From: Pedobacter helvus
GTDB lineage: Bacteria > Bacteroidota > Bacteroidia > Sphingobacteriales > Sphingobacteriaceae
Reading direction: 5' to 3'
NCBI RefSeq assembly: GCF_005925325.1
Contig: NZ_SRMP01000001.1
Span: forward strand, 62,001-126,000
DNA length: 64,000 nucleotides
The first letter of the stretch is position 1; each line of letters starts with the position of its first letter. Of the stretch, positions 35,076 through 43,193 are shown in pieces. Position numbers and translations under genes: made by a program. A model generated the notes under the pieces. The model searched no databases and was not told where the DNA came from. It saw only the letters and a program-made list of their open reading frames with translations.

Positions 35076-35786
35076 TTATTTAACATTGGTCTTTTTATCG
35101 GCAGTAGGTCTTGGAGTTTTCGTTCCAGTTGCACCAGCTTTTGCAGGTTCTTTTTGAGGAATGGCTTTGGCCACAGGTGTTTTCTTTACTGCAGCTTTAG
35201 CTTCCGAAGCTTTATCGGCAACCTTGTTAGCTGCAGTTTTAGTAATAGCAGCAACTTTTCTAACCGGAGTTTTGGCAACAACTGCCTTTTCTTCTATTTT
35301 ATCAACTGTGTTTTTAACAGCTGTCACCGCACCTTTAACCGGAGCCTTGACCGCTTTAGCAACCTTCTCTTCTGTTTCTAATGCAGCAACTTTAACGCTG
35401 CTTACAACCGGCTTAGCTTTTTTCACTGCCTTTTTTACCGCTTTTTTCACAATTTTAGTAGCCGATTTATCTACACCTTTGGCAACTTTTTTCACATCTT
35501 TTTTTGCTGCTTTAGCTTTTTTCGCAACTTTATCCTTACCCTTTGAGGCAATATCTTCTATTTTGTGCTCAACTACTTCCTTTACTTCTGTAAAAGTTTT
35601 AGCAATTTTTTTAGCTACTGCTTTACTCGCTTTAGCTACATCACTACCTAAAGACTCGGCATTATGCCCTAATCCTTTAATAGCTTCTAAAAACTTTTCA
35701 GTTAAACTTTGCTCTAGTTGCTTTTTAGCAGCTTTTTTCACCGCTCTTTTCGAAGTTTTTGATTTGTTAGTTTTTTTAGAACTCAT
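35076..35786 (-). CDS. Histone H1-like Lys/Ala-rich nucleoid protein
   Basis: 236 residues, dominated by K, A and V: repeated AAKK, KKVAK, KKAVKKAVKKAK, with many PVxK or TPVRK steps towards the end, as in eukaryotic H1 tails and bacterial Hc1/Hc2-type proteins. Residues about 25-60 (LTEKFLEAIKGLGHNAESLG) are the only less basic stretch. No fold-forming core otherwise, so it probably binds DNA or polyanions through charge. Located upstream of ppk1-ppx with its own transcript. An antisense frame is open along it only because of the biased composition. Confidence 0.75.
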   Translation of the reverse strand: MSSKKTNKSKTSKRAVKKAAKKQLEQSLTEKFLEAIKGLGHNAESLGSDVAKASKAVAKKIAKTFTEVKEVVEHKIEDIASKGKDKVAKKAKAAKKDVKKVAKGVDKSATKIVKKAVKKAVKKAKPVVSSVKVAALETEEKVAKAVKAPVKGAVTAVKNTVDKIEEKAVVAKTPVRKVAAITKTAANKVADKASEAKAAVKKTPVAKAIPQKEPAKAGATGTKTPRPTADKKTNVK

Positions 35787-35911
35787 GCGTTTTGATTTTA
35801 GAAGGTGAAGAAATCATCCTTAATTTTAACAAATGATGATGATCTCCTAATTTTTGCGTTTTTTTGTAAGTAAATAAATTTATCAATTCTTTTTAATTAA
35901 AGCACAACAAC

Positions 35912-36403
35912 ATGCCAAGTTTCGATATAGTAAGCAAAATAGATGGACAAACTTTAGACAATGCCATTAACAATGCTAAGAAAGAGATTTTAAACAGATA
36001 CGACTTTAACACATCTAAAAGTACCATCGAATTGGATAAGAAAACAAACCTTATCACCATCTTAACCGAAGATGATATGCGTTTGAAAGCAATTACCGAT
36101 TCCATTATCTCTCGAATGATGAAACAACATCTAGACCCAAATAGTTTGGATTTTGGCAAGGAAACTATTGCTTCGGGCAATATGATTAGAAAGGAAATTA
36201 CCGTAAAAGAAGGAATTGATAGAGAAACCGCTAAAAAGATTGTCGCAAAGATCAAAGACAGTAAACTTAAAGTACAACCTTCTATGATGGATGATCAAGT
36301 ACGTGTGCAAAGCAAAAATATTGACGATCTACAGAAGGTAATTCAATTGTGTAGAACTGAAGATTTTGGCCAACCCTTGCAGTTTATTAATATGAGAAAC
36401 TAA
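35912..36403 (+). CDS. YajQ family nucleotide-binding protein
   Basis: 163 residues, full YajQ length, beginning MPSFDIVSKIDGQTLDNAIN, with TLITILTEDDMRLKAI-type strand-helix units (here TNLITILTEDDMRLKAITDS) and ending DFGQPLQFINMRN. Members bind cyclic di-GMP in Xanthomonas and nucleic acids elsewhere; which applies here is open. Cytosolic, single gene. Confidence 0.93.
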   Translation: MPSFDIVSKIDGQTLDNAINNAKKEILNRYDFNTSKSTIELDKKTNLITILTEDDMRLKAITDSIISRMMKQHLDPNSLDFGKETIASGNMIRKEITVKEGIDRETAKKIVAKIKDSKLKVQPSMMDDQVRVQSKNIDDLQKVIQLCRTEDFGQPLQFINMRN

Positions 36404-36406
36404 AAA

Positions 36407-36507
36407 AATGATTGAATGTTGAATGACTGAATGAGTAAATGTTTGCACCTTGCTCATGCATCTACCCATTGAGAATTATCACAACTATACTGGCTCATTC
36501 AATCATT
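36407..36507. repeat. Inverted AATGATTGAATG repeat between yajQ-like and GNAT genes
   Basis: AATGATTGAATG (36407-36418) is the exact complement of CATTCAATCATT (36496-36507), and each side has further TGAATGA and TCATTTAATC variants. The stretch carries no credible coding sequence even though the GNAT frame is open through it. Confidence 0.6.
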
Positions 36508-36537
36508 TTCTCATTTAATCATTTAAAATTTATTACC

Positions 36538-36981
36538 GTGGAAATCAAAGAAAACGGCTTTATCTTTTCAGACGACCGTAATTTAGTTGATGTTAAAGCT
36601 GTACATCATTATTTAAGTAAGCAGTCTTATTGGGCAAAATATATTCCGTTCGAATTGGTAAAACGCTCTATAGAAAATTCGCTCTGCTTCGGCATTTACA
36701 AAGAGCTACAACAGGTAGGCTTTGCTCGTTGGGTTACCGACAAAGCCACTTTCGCCTATTTATGCGACGTTTATGTTGAGGAAGAATTTCGCGGTTTGGG
36801 TTTGTCGAAAAAACTGATGTCGCTAATGCTTTTCCATCCCGATCTACAAGGATTGAGAAGATATCAATTGGCTACGCTAGATGCTCATGGCTTATATGAA
36901 CAGTTTGGTTTTAAAGCTTTAGAAAATCCGGAACGACAAATGGCAATTGTATTTCAGGATTTGTATAGCAACCTTAGCTGA
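36538..36981 (+). CDS. GNAT family N-acetyltransferase
   Basis: 147 residues from a GTG start at 36538 (VEIKENGFIFSDDRNLVDVK). An in-frame ATG at 36439 would place 33 residues in the inverted repeat and is rejected. The acetyl-CoA loop is VYVEEEFRGLGLSKKLM (R/QxxGxG/A). C-terminus LYEQFGFKALENPERQM is typical. Substrate unknown. Confidence 0.85.
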   Translation: MEIKENGFIFSDDRNLVDVKAVHHYLSKQSYWAKYIPFELVKRSIENSLCFGIYKELQQVGFARWVTDKATFAYLCDVYVEEEFRGLGLSKKLMSLMLFHPDLQGLRRYQLATLDAHGLYEQFGFKALENPERQMAIVFQDLYSNLS

Positions 36982-36994
36982 AGCTCAACTCTCA

Positions 36995-37957
36995 CTATAA
37001 CTTGCTTTTACTTACACCTTCGTAGGTAATTTTCACAGGATTAATTAGTCCATTTTCATCAAAAGTCATCATATCTATACAAGTTACCCGATGATTGCCA
37101 TCTTTTTCGCCCAAAGGTCTACGATGATAAACAATGTACCAATTATTCTTTTTAGCATTGTAAATTACAGAATGATGCCCAGCACCTGTAGCAACAGCAG
37201 GATCTTGCTTTAAAATCTTCCCTATTCTTTTGAACGGACCTAAAGGCGAATCTGCAATGGCATAGGCTACCGAATAATCTGGTCCGGTCCAACCGCCCTC
37301 GCTCCACATGAAATAATATTTTCCATCTTTTATAAACATGAAAGAACCTTCTACATAACCTTCTGGCGTAATTTCCTTAAAGGTAGTCCCGTCATCAAAG
37401 GGCACAAAACCAGTAAAATCATTATTTAATTTAGCGATGTTGCAATGCCTCCAACCGCCATAAATTAAATAGTACTGGCCATCTTTATCTTTAAACACAA
37501 ACTGATCAATAGGCTGTGCTTTATTATAGAATTTATCTATTAAAGGCTTGCCCAACAAATCTTTAAACGGACCTTCCGGTTTATCCGCCACGGCCACGCC
37601 AATACCTCCAACTTCATTATCACTTTGGATATCGTTCGCACCAAAGAACAGATAGTACTTATCGTTTTTCTTTGTAATGGACGGAGCCCACATTGCTTTT
37701 TTTGCCCACTTTACCGATGATGTATCTATAATCCTTTCGTGCTTCTTCCAAGTAACCAGATCCTTCGACGAAAAAGCATCCATAAACACCTGTTCCTTGT
37801 ATTTTGCAGAGTAAGTTGGGTAAACCCAATATGTTTTATCAAAAATTATTGCTTCAGGATCTGCATACCAACCTTTAAAAATTGGATTGCCAGAAGACTG
37901 CGCTTGCGAAAGCATCGGAAACGCGATTAATAGATAAATAAATCGTTTTAGTTTCAT
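36995..37957 (-). CDS. Glycoside hydrolase family 43, exported
   Basis: 320 residues with signal peptide MKLKRFIYLLIAFPMLSQAQ. A single five-bladed propeller: catalytic-base Asp in FKGWYADPEAII, acidic residues in APSITKKNDKYYLFFGANDI and general-acid Glu in YVEGSFMFIKDGKYYFMW. Substrate likely an arabinose- or xylose-containing glycan; no SusC/D pair or regulator is nearby, so it is an orphan CAZyme. Convergent with the GNAT gene (13-base gap). Confidence 0.88.
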   Translation of the reverse strand: MKLKRFIYLLIAFPMLSQAQSSGNPIFKGWYADPEAIIFDKTYWVYPTYSAKYKEQVFMDAFSSKDLVTWKKHERIIDTSSVKWAKKAMWAPSITKKNDKYYLFFGANDIQSDNEVGGIGVAVADKPEGPFKDLLGKPLIDKFYNKAQPIDQFVFKDKDGQYYLIYGGWRHCNIAKLNNDFTGFVPFDDGTTFKEITPEGYVEGSFMFIKDGKYYFMWSEGGWTGPDYSVAYAIADSPLGPFKRIGKILKQDPAVATGAGHHSVIYNAKKNNWYIVYHRRPLGEKDGNHRVTCIDMMTFDENGLINPVKITYEGVSKSKL

Positions 37958-37996
37958 AGCCGTAAGATAGTAAAATGTTTTGAACTTTACTGTCTC

Positions 37997-39310
37997 TTAC
38001 ACCGTCTTTACTTCGCCTTGGTTGTAATCTTTAATATCTGTAATGTAGCCATTCAAAATTAAGAAATCGAACAGTGGTTTAGCCTCAGGCGATACCGGCA
38101 TATTTTCGGTAGTAATAACTGAATTGCTTTTCTTGTCTAGGAAAGGATAAGCAAACAACCTTACATTTCTGCTGAACATATCGTTCACGTAGCTCAATAA
38201 ATGGCCTGTATAGTTTTCGCCAAAATTAGCCGAGTTAAATACAAACTTTAAGTTGTTAATATTGGTAGACATCCCCACGCTTTTTGGCTTACATCTATCA
38301 AGGTATTTGGCCAGCCTATTTTTACGGGTGAAGTTAGAAACGATTACAAAGTTGCCTGTTTTACACATCTCTTCTGCTCTTTTTGCTACCACTTCTAAAT
38401 CAATATCATCGGGAGTTTCTTGCGCTGCAGTTAACACATTGGTAATTAAAACCTCGATCATTACAATCAAGTTGCTATCATCAACCTTGTTAACTAGTTT
38501 AAACTGGTCTGCAGCTTTGTTAAACAAACTAAAGTTAGGATTAGATTTCTGACCATATTTGGTACGCAAAATCATTACATCCTTTTTGTACAGCAAATCT
38601 TTCGCCTGTCGAGGATGAGAATCTGAATCGAAAATAGCCGCTGTAGAGAAATCTTTAACGATCAAATATAAATTGAGCAATAGGTTATTTACATTCTTAA
38701 AATCAGGACCTTGCACAGAAATTAAATCTATCTCTACCGAACCAACGTTCAAGTTATCCACTAAAGATTCGATCATCTTTTTAGGATCGTTTGCGTAATA
38801 AAATGCCGCATAAACTAAGTTTACACCAATCATTCCCAATACACGTTGTTGCATTTGCACATCGGTATCTAACAAACGCACGTGAAAGTAAATTTCGTTG
38901 GGCAAGCCACCTGGCTCACCTTGGAAACGTAAGCCCACCCAACCGTGAGGATCGTTGGTACGTTTATAATTTAATGTGGTTACAGTATTTGCAAACGCAA
39001 AGAAAGTTTTGTCTCCATGCTTCTCGCCTTTTAAACGCTCAATTAGCAATGAATATTCATGATCGAGCATTTTGATCAGACGGTTCTGACTAACGTAACG
39101 TCCGGATTCTTCTGCACCATAAATCTCGTCACTAAAAGTCATATCGTAAGCTGATATGGTTTTTGCAACCGTTCCAGACGCCGCACCAACGTTAAAAAAC
39201 GCTCTCGAAACTTCTTGCCCGGCACCAATTTCTGCAAATGTGCCGTAAATTTTGGGGTTCAGATTAATCTTAAGTGCCTTACGCTTGATGTCGATGATTT
39301 CTTGTTGCAT
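37997..39310 (-). CDS. Conserved protein of unknown function (FAEIGAGQEV family)
   Basis: 437 residues, cytosolic, no signal or membrane helix. Distinctive stretches are YGTFAEIGAGQEVSRAFFNV, SGTVAKTISAYDMTFSDEIY, GWVGLRFQGEPGGLPNEIYF and CKPKSVGMSTNINNLKFVF. I recall this family in Bacteroidetes and cyanobacteria under inconsistent names (TonB-dependent receptor, nicotinate-nucleotide adenylyltransferase), neither supported by what is visible: no barrel, no TonB box and no HxGH motif. Single gene with a promoter box five bases from its ATG. Confidence 0.7.
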   Translation of the reverse strand: MQQEIIDIKRKALKINLNPKIYGTFAEIGAGQEVSRAFFNVGAASGTVAKTISAYDMTFSDEIYGAEESGRYVSQNRLIKMLDHEYSLLIERLKGEKHGDKTFFAFANTVTTLNYKRTNDPHGWVGLRFQGEPGGLPNEIYFHVRLLDTDVQMQQRVLGMIGVNLVYAAFYYANDPKKMIESLVDNLNVGSVEIDLISVQGPDFKNVNNLLLNLYLIVKDFSTAAIFDSDSHPRQAKDLLYKKDVMILRTKYGQKSNPNFSLFNKAADQFKLVNKVDDSNLIVMIEVLITNVLTAAQETPDDIDLEVVAKRAEEMCKTGNFVIVSNFTRKNRLAKYLDRCKPKSVGMSTNINNLKFVFNSANFGENYTGHLLSYVNDMFSRNVRLFAYPFLDKKSNSVITTENMPVSPEAKPLFDFLILNGYITDIKDYNQGEVKTV

Positions 39311-39314
39311 GCTG

Positions 39315-39322
39315 CAAAATTA
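39315..39322 (-). promoter_or_regulatory. -7 box TAATTTTG of the FAEIGAGQEV-family gene
   Basis: TAATTTTG on the minus strand ends five bases before the A of ATG (39310), the same spacing as helicase and rnpB. A leaderless transcript is predicted. No obvious -33 element. Confidence 0.45.
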
Positions 39323-39449
39323 CTAAAATCGCTTAATTTGCCGAATGCGCCTTTTAATTTGGTTTGTTTCTAAACTAGAAGAGAAGTAGAAAGTTTGAAA
39401 TCGGATTTAACTATCGAAAATCAAAGCAAATGCTACTATTTTTGTTAGT

Positions 39450-39503
39450 CGGGCTATACGCTATAGTCCCGATGAAAAATCGGGAGCTGCCGCTACTATC
39501 CCG
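39450..39503 (-). repeat. Structured dispersed repeat with CGGGATAG/ATAGCCCG ends
   Basis: Read on the minus strand: CGGGATAGTAGCGGCAG, a perfect internal stem TCCCGAT/ATCGGGA (39467-39473 and 39479-39485), then CTATAGCGTATAGCCCG. Same plan as the elements at 11837 and 54248 (CCCG/CGGG ends, ATAG motifs, internal hairpin). The rest of 39311-39679 is non-coding, with a second TCCCGATTTTTCATTGG fragment near 39588. Confidence 0.6.
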
Positions 39504-39679
39504 TTTAAAACGTAATGCAATTACTTAGCACTACACAAACTTAACTAAACGCAGAACTTTTGCAAACTAAACCTGGTAATAACGTATCCCGATTTTTCAT
39601 TGGTGGCATGGGCATAACTGGCTTCTGTTAAAAATAGCTTAGGAAAGTGCTTTTATAAAATTCACATCGAATAAAATAC

Positions 39680-39687
39680 TACCTTTG
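39680..39687 (+). promoter_or_regulatory. rnpB: rnpB -7 box TACCTTTG
   Basis: TACCTTTG fits TAnnTTTG. It ends five or six bases before the first pairing base of the RNase P RNA P1 helix (39693), which gives a built-in measure of box-to-start distance in this genome. Confidence 0.65.
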
Positions 39688-39691
39688 TAAC

Positions 39692-40066
39692 AATGCAAAC
39701 TGTTCTATCGCCGTTCCGATCTTGCATTGGGAAGGAGGAAAGTCCGGGCAACTTAGAGCATCTCGCTTCCTAACGGGAAGGGGTTTAGGATTGAAAACCT
39801 GAGCCACGGAAAGTGCCACAGAAAATATACCGCCTCGATTTATCGGGGTAAGGGTGAAAACGTGAGGTAAGAGCTCACGAGCTTTGCCAGTGATGGCAAG
39901 GTTGGTAAACCCCGGGAGTTGAAAGACCAAATAGGCTAACGCATGTAGGGCTGCTCGTCCGATGTTAGTGGGTAGGTCGTTAGAGGTAAGTGGCAACGCT
40001 TACAGTAGATTAATGATAGAAGTCTTGATTTATCAGGAAACAGAACCCGGCTTATAGGTTTGCATT
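39692..40066 (+). ncRNA. rnpB: RNase P RNA, bacterial type A
   Basis: Catalytic RNA that trims the 5' leader from pre-tRNA. Recognised by the universal GGAGGAAAGTCCGGGC (about 39732-39747), AGGGTGAAAACGTGAGGTAAGAG and the closing ACAGAACCCGGCTTATAG (40040-40057). The ends pair as P1: ATGCAAAC (39693-39700) with GTTTGCAT (40058-40065). Length about 375 bases, usual for type A. Preceded by a -7 box and followed by a perfect terminator. Confidence 0.95.
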
Positions 40067-40078
40067 TTTAAAGACATT

Positions 40079-40111
40079 AAAAAGCTTCGTAATTATGTAC
40101 GAAGCTTTTTC
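40079..40111. terminator. rnpB terminator, symmetrical
   Basis: AAAAAGCTTCGTA (40079-40091) and TACGAAGCTTTTT (40098-40110) form a perfect 13-bp stem with a 6-base loop and T-tract. It also lies 17 bases beyond the stop of the convergent minus-strand gene, so it can serve both directions. Confidence 0.92.
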
Positions 40112-40127
40112 TTTACACTTTCAAATC

Positions 40128-40952
40128 TCACTGATTTTTTAGGAAGGTTGCCTTATCAACTTTCTCGCCATTGAGGTAATAGCTTTCGAAAAGTACACTC
40201 CCATCTGATTTGTACATATGAGAAATCCCATGTCCTTTACCTTTAACGTAGTTGGCATCCATGTTTTTGTTGCCCATTACGTAAGTGTTACTTACGCCAT
40301 CTTGCAAACCATTTACATATTGTGTTTCGGTAAGCAGCTGGCCATCATTATAAACGCGGTACCAACCGTCTCTTTTATCGTCCTTGTAATCAACTTCTAA
40401 AGTTAACTTACCATCTGGGCCATAAGTTTTCGAAATCCCATGCTTTAAATCATTCTCGTAATTGGTTTCTGTAGCAACACGATCTCCGTTAAAGGAAACA
40501 GACAGGCCATCTTTTTTACCAGCTTTGTAGATAGACTTGTTTGAGATTTTACCATTGCTGTACATCTCGCTAAAGCCATTCTGCTTGCCATCTTTATACT
40601 CTTGCCTAAGCCAAACTTTTCCTTCTTTATCGTAATTTTCTTTTAAACCATTGCGCACTCCCCTTCTATAGCTCAACTTACATTCTAAAATTTCTCCATT
40701 GGTGTACCAGAATGCTTCGCCGTTAATCATTCCGTTTTTGATGTTGTACAAGGCAAAGGAATTATCATCTAAAGGAATTTTATACTTGCCATTTAAAGGT
40801 TTGCCGTTTAGCGAAAGCACTAGTTCGCTACTATCTGAATTATAGGTTTTAATTAAGTGCTTCCACTGAATTTCTTCGGGCAATTGTGCAAAAACTGATG
40901 CAGGCAGCCAAACAAAGCTGAAGATTATTAAAAACTTGTTTTTTAATTTCAT
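40128..40952 (-). CDS. YwqK/MORN-variant repeat protein, exported
   Basis: 274 residues, signal peptide MKLKNKFLIIFSFVWLPASVFA. The rest is about eight MORN-like repeats of 22-25 residues, each with a YxxG(K/L) ... NG / DG pattern (LSYRRGVRNGLKENYDKEGK, EYKDGKQNGFSEMYSNGK, VDYKDDKRDGWYRVYNDGQ). Often annotated as YwqK-family antitoxin; no toxin gene is adjacent and the signal peptide argues against that role. Possibly a periplasmic or surface scaffold. Probably cotranscribed with the next upstream gene (12-base gap). Confidence 0.78.
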   Translation of the reverse strand: MKLKNKFLIIFSFVWLPASVFAQLPEEIQWKHLIKTYNSDSSELVLSLNGKPLNGKYKIPLDDNSFALYNIKNGMINGEAFWYTNGEILECKLSYRRGVRNGLKENYDKEGKVWLRQEYKDGKQNGFSEMYSNGKISNKSIYKAGKKDGLSVSFNGDRVATETNYENDLKHGISKTYGPDGKLTLEVDYKDDKRDGWYRVYNDGQLLTETQYVNGLQDGVSNTYVMGNKNMDANYVKGKGHGISHMYKSDGSVLFESYYLNGEKVDKATFLKNQ

Positions 40953-40964
40953 AGGATGATAAGG

Positions 40965-41585
40965 TTATTTGCTTTTGATAAATTCTTTGCTATCTACACG
41001 TTCGAACTTTTTCTGTTCTTCGTTCCAAACATAAGATTTATAATAAACGGTTTTGCTCTCTTCTGTTTCCTTACAAATCGCAGAAATGAACAACCTGCTG
41101 TTAGGCCGACAAATATTCATATCCAAGGCCCAAAAACACATATTCTCTTCTCCCAAAGGTGAATTATAAATTTTACCATCCCTTACATCTATCATAAACC
41201 CCATGATACAACTTGCACCACAACCGAATACAACACCAATGTAATGACCTGCAAAATCTATGGTATTGCCTTTATAGGCCTCGATAATGCGAGTCCTAAA
41301 GTACTTCGCTCCCGGATTACTACTGAAATCAAGCGGTGCTTTTTCAAAATTCTTATTAACCGAAACAGCATATTTCTGGAAATTGATGCTATCCGAAGGT
41401 GCCTCTTCAACCGCCTCGGGCTCGTAAACCGCAGGAGCTTTAGGTGGTGGTGGTATTGCGGCACTATCTGATACCGGATTTGAAACAGCCTGAACGACCG
41501 CCGAAGTGTCAGCCTGCGCTTTCTTTTTTGTCTCGGTACATGCCAAGAACGAAACTGACAATAACAAAAATAGTAGACGTTTCAT
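40965..41585 (-). CDS. Lipoprotein with conserved FAGHY-GCG domain, unknown function
   Basis: 206 residues. Lipoprotein signal MKRLLFLLLSVSFLAC (Cys16), a low-complexity Pro/Ala/Glu linker (PPPPKAPAVYEPEAVEEAP), then a compact domain with IDFAGHYIGVVFGCGASCIM and CFWALDMNICRPNSRLFIS. The domain occurs in other secreted bacterial proteins but has no name known to me; three or four Cys may form disulfides. Start codon overlaps the stop of the upstream gene by one base. Confidence 0.68.
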   Translation of the reverse strand: MKRLLFLLLSVSFLACTETKKKAQADTSAVVQAVSNPVSDSAAIPPPPKAPAVYEPEAVEEAPSDSINFQKYAVSVNKNFEKAPLDFSSNPGAKYFRTRIIEAYKGNTIDFAGHYIGVVFGCGASCIMGFMIDVRDGKIYNSPLGEENMCFWALDMNICRPNSRLFISAICKETEESKTVYYKSYVWNEEQKKFERVDSKEFIKSK

Positions 41586-42883
41586 TATTTAGGTAGGTAT
41601 TTGATTTGTATATTATTAAAAGTATTCTCTACAAAAGTTTTCGCGAAAATGACTTTTGATTTTTTCGTATCTATGTCTAAACTTTCAATCCCGTCTTTGG
41701 TTGCAAAAATCAAGTATTTTTTATCTCGCAGCTCGATATTTGAAAGTGGCTTATTAACTGTTTGCATCTCCACATAATTCTTTCCATCTGCATTCATCCA
41801 AAAAATTAAATTTTCGGTACTACCTACAATCTTATCACCTTGTAATGCCCAATTAAAAACATCTCCTTTAATTATCTTTTTCCATCTAACTTCACCGTTG
41901 TCAGCATTTAAGGCAAAAATACAAGATTGATCAGCAAGCCCAGTTTTAATTTCTACATACAAAGTATTATCATCTAAAAAAGTAATGTGACTTTTTTGAA
42001 AATTAAATTGTTCATCACTAAAAACCCATTTAAAGACTTTCGGATTTCTAATAAAGGTATTATTTGGATCAGTGATATCACCATCAGGCAAATTTCCATT
42101 TTTATCAAACTGCAAACAGTAGAACTTACCGCTTTCATCACCAATAAACATGCTCTTATCGTTAGCTTGCATTTGGTTGTAAATTGGTTTATCAAAATGG
42201 TTTGGATCACCCGATGAACTGCCCTCGCCGGCAACTTCCATCCCATCAAACATGCCGTAGCTGGTCCAAGTTCCTTCGTTAACACTATACTTATTGAGGT
42301 AAACTGCCGAATTGATAAAGTAGTTGTCTTTATATCGAACCGGAGCGTAAAAATTAAAGGTGGTTGGTAGCTGCTCGGTCCATTTTTTAGAACCATTGGT
42401 TTTATTGAAGCTGTAAAGCCAGCCTGTAGCTTGTGTAGGCTGTCCAGTAGACGCAATAATTACATGACCATTATCAATCAATGGAGTAGTCATATACAAG
42501 GGCATTAAGGCTTTAATCATTTCAGCCTGATCATTCGGATCGCTACTCATTGCCATAGGCTGATCTTCGGCGCCATAAATTTGCTCTTGCCAAATTATTT
42601 TTCCAGTAGTAACATCATAATTTACCAACTTGCCGCTCTCGTAGGGCAAATAAATACTTTGACCATCTATTGCAAAATAGTTTCTATTGCCACCTGTGTC
42701 TAATGAACTATCGTGTTGCCAAGAAATTTTATTTCCATCTAAATCAACAGAAAATACGCTGCCATTGTGAGCAACTAACAAGGTGTTATGATCTACCTTA
42801 GTATTTGATTTTTGTTCTGTACTAGACTTGCAAGAAAACAAGGATACAACAATTGAAAATGCGAAATATAGATGTTTTTTCAT
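41585..42883 (-). CDS. PQQ-like beta-propeller lipoprotein
   Basis: 432 residues; lipoprotein signal ending SLFSC (Cys18). Repeated propeller blades with WQHDSS, GKIIWQEQIYG, GSKKWTEQLP and GEVRWKKIIKG (the PQQ/YVTN-type W-motif about once per 60 residues). Likely a periplasmic-side scaffold comparable to BamB, not an enzyme. First gene of a three-gene lipoprotein unit (this, FAGHY protein, MORN protein). 42884-43144 upstream is AT-rich non-coding sequence. Confidence 0.8.
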   Translation of the reverse strand: MKKHLYFAFSIVVSLFSCKSSTEQKSNTKVDHNTLLVAHNGSVFSVDLDGNKISWQHDSSLDTGGNRNYFAIDGQSIYLPYESGKLVNYDVTTGKIIWQEQIYGAEDQPMAMSSDPNDQAEMIKALMPLYMTTPLIDNGHVIIASTGQPTQATGWLYSFNKTNGSKKWTEQLPTTFNFYAPVRYKDNYFINSAVYLNKYSVNEGTWTSYGMFDGMEVAGEGSSSGDPNHFDKPIYNQMQANDKSMFIGDESGKFYCLQFDKNGNLPDGDITDPNNTFIRNPKVFKWVFSDEQFNFQKSHITFLDDNTLYVEIKTGLADQSCIFALNADNGEVRWKKIIKGDVFNWALQGDKIVGSTENLIFWMNADGKNYVEMQTVNKPLSNIELRDKKYLIFATKDGIESLDIDTKKSKVIFAKTFVENTFNNIQIKYLPK

Positions 42884-43144
42884 TAATTAACTTTAAAATA
42901 GTTTGATTTATAGCGAGTGCCAAGAACAAGAGCTATAATTAAATTTGAAATAGCACAGCAATTTTACAGCCAAAGCCAAATAGAATAGCCAGCAAAATCA
43001 CAACAAACTAAAAAACTGATAGTTAAATATTTAACAACAAAAACACGATCATTAATTTGATCATCTAGCTATACAATTGAAACACAACAAGAAACTGATT
43101 AATTCCTGTAAATGAATTATAAAATATAGCTATCGCACATAAAA

Positions 43145-43168
43145 CAAAAAAGCAGGCATCTCACCTGC
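43145..43168 (-). terminator. Terminator of the lgt-suhB unit
   Basis: GCAGG (43152-43156) pairs with CCTGC (43164-43168); on the minus strand six T follow (complement of AAAAAA). It lies 25 bases after the suhB-type stop. Confidence 0.82.
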
Positions 43169-43193
43169 CTTACTATATTTTAATGCGCTTATA

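Noticed and set aside
35161..35808. Long open frame on the plus strand opposite the H1-like gene (215 codons)
   Set aside because: It arises because Lys/Ala codons read backwards give few stops; the product is a Leu/Thr/Phe-rich nonsense chain with no family resemblance.
36439..36537. N-terminal extension of the GNAT protein
   Set aside because: It is encoded by an inverted repeat and does not resemble the family; GTG at 36538 gives the usual length.
37997..39310. TonB-dependent receptor
   Set aside because: No signal peptide, plug domain, TonB box or C-terminal aromatic residue.
40128..40952. Toxin-antitoxin system implied by the YwqK name
   Set aside because: The protein has a signal peptide and no adjacent toxin candidate; the name reflects a repeat family only.
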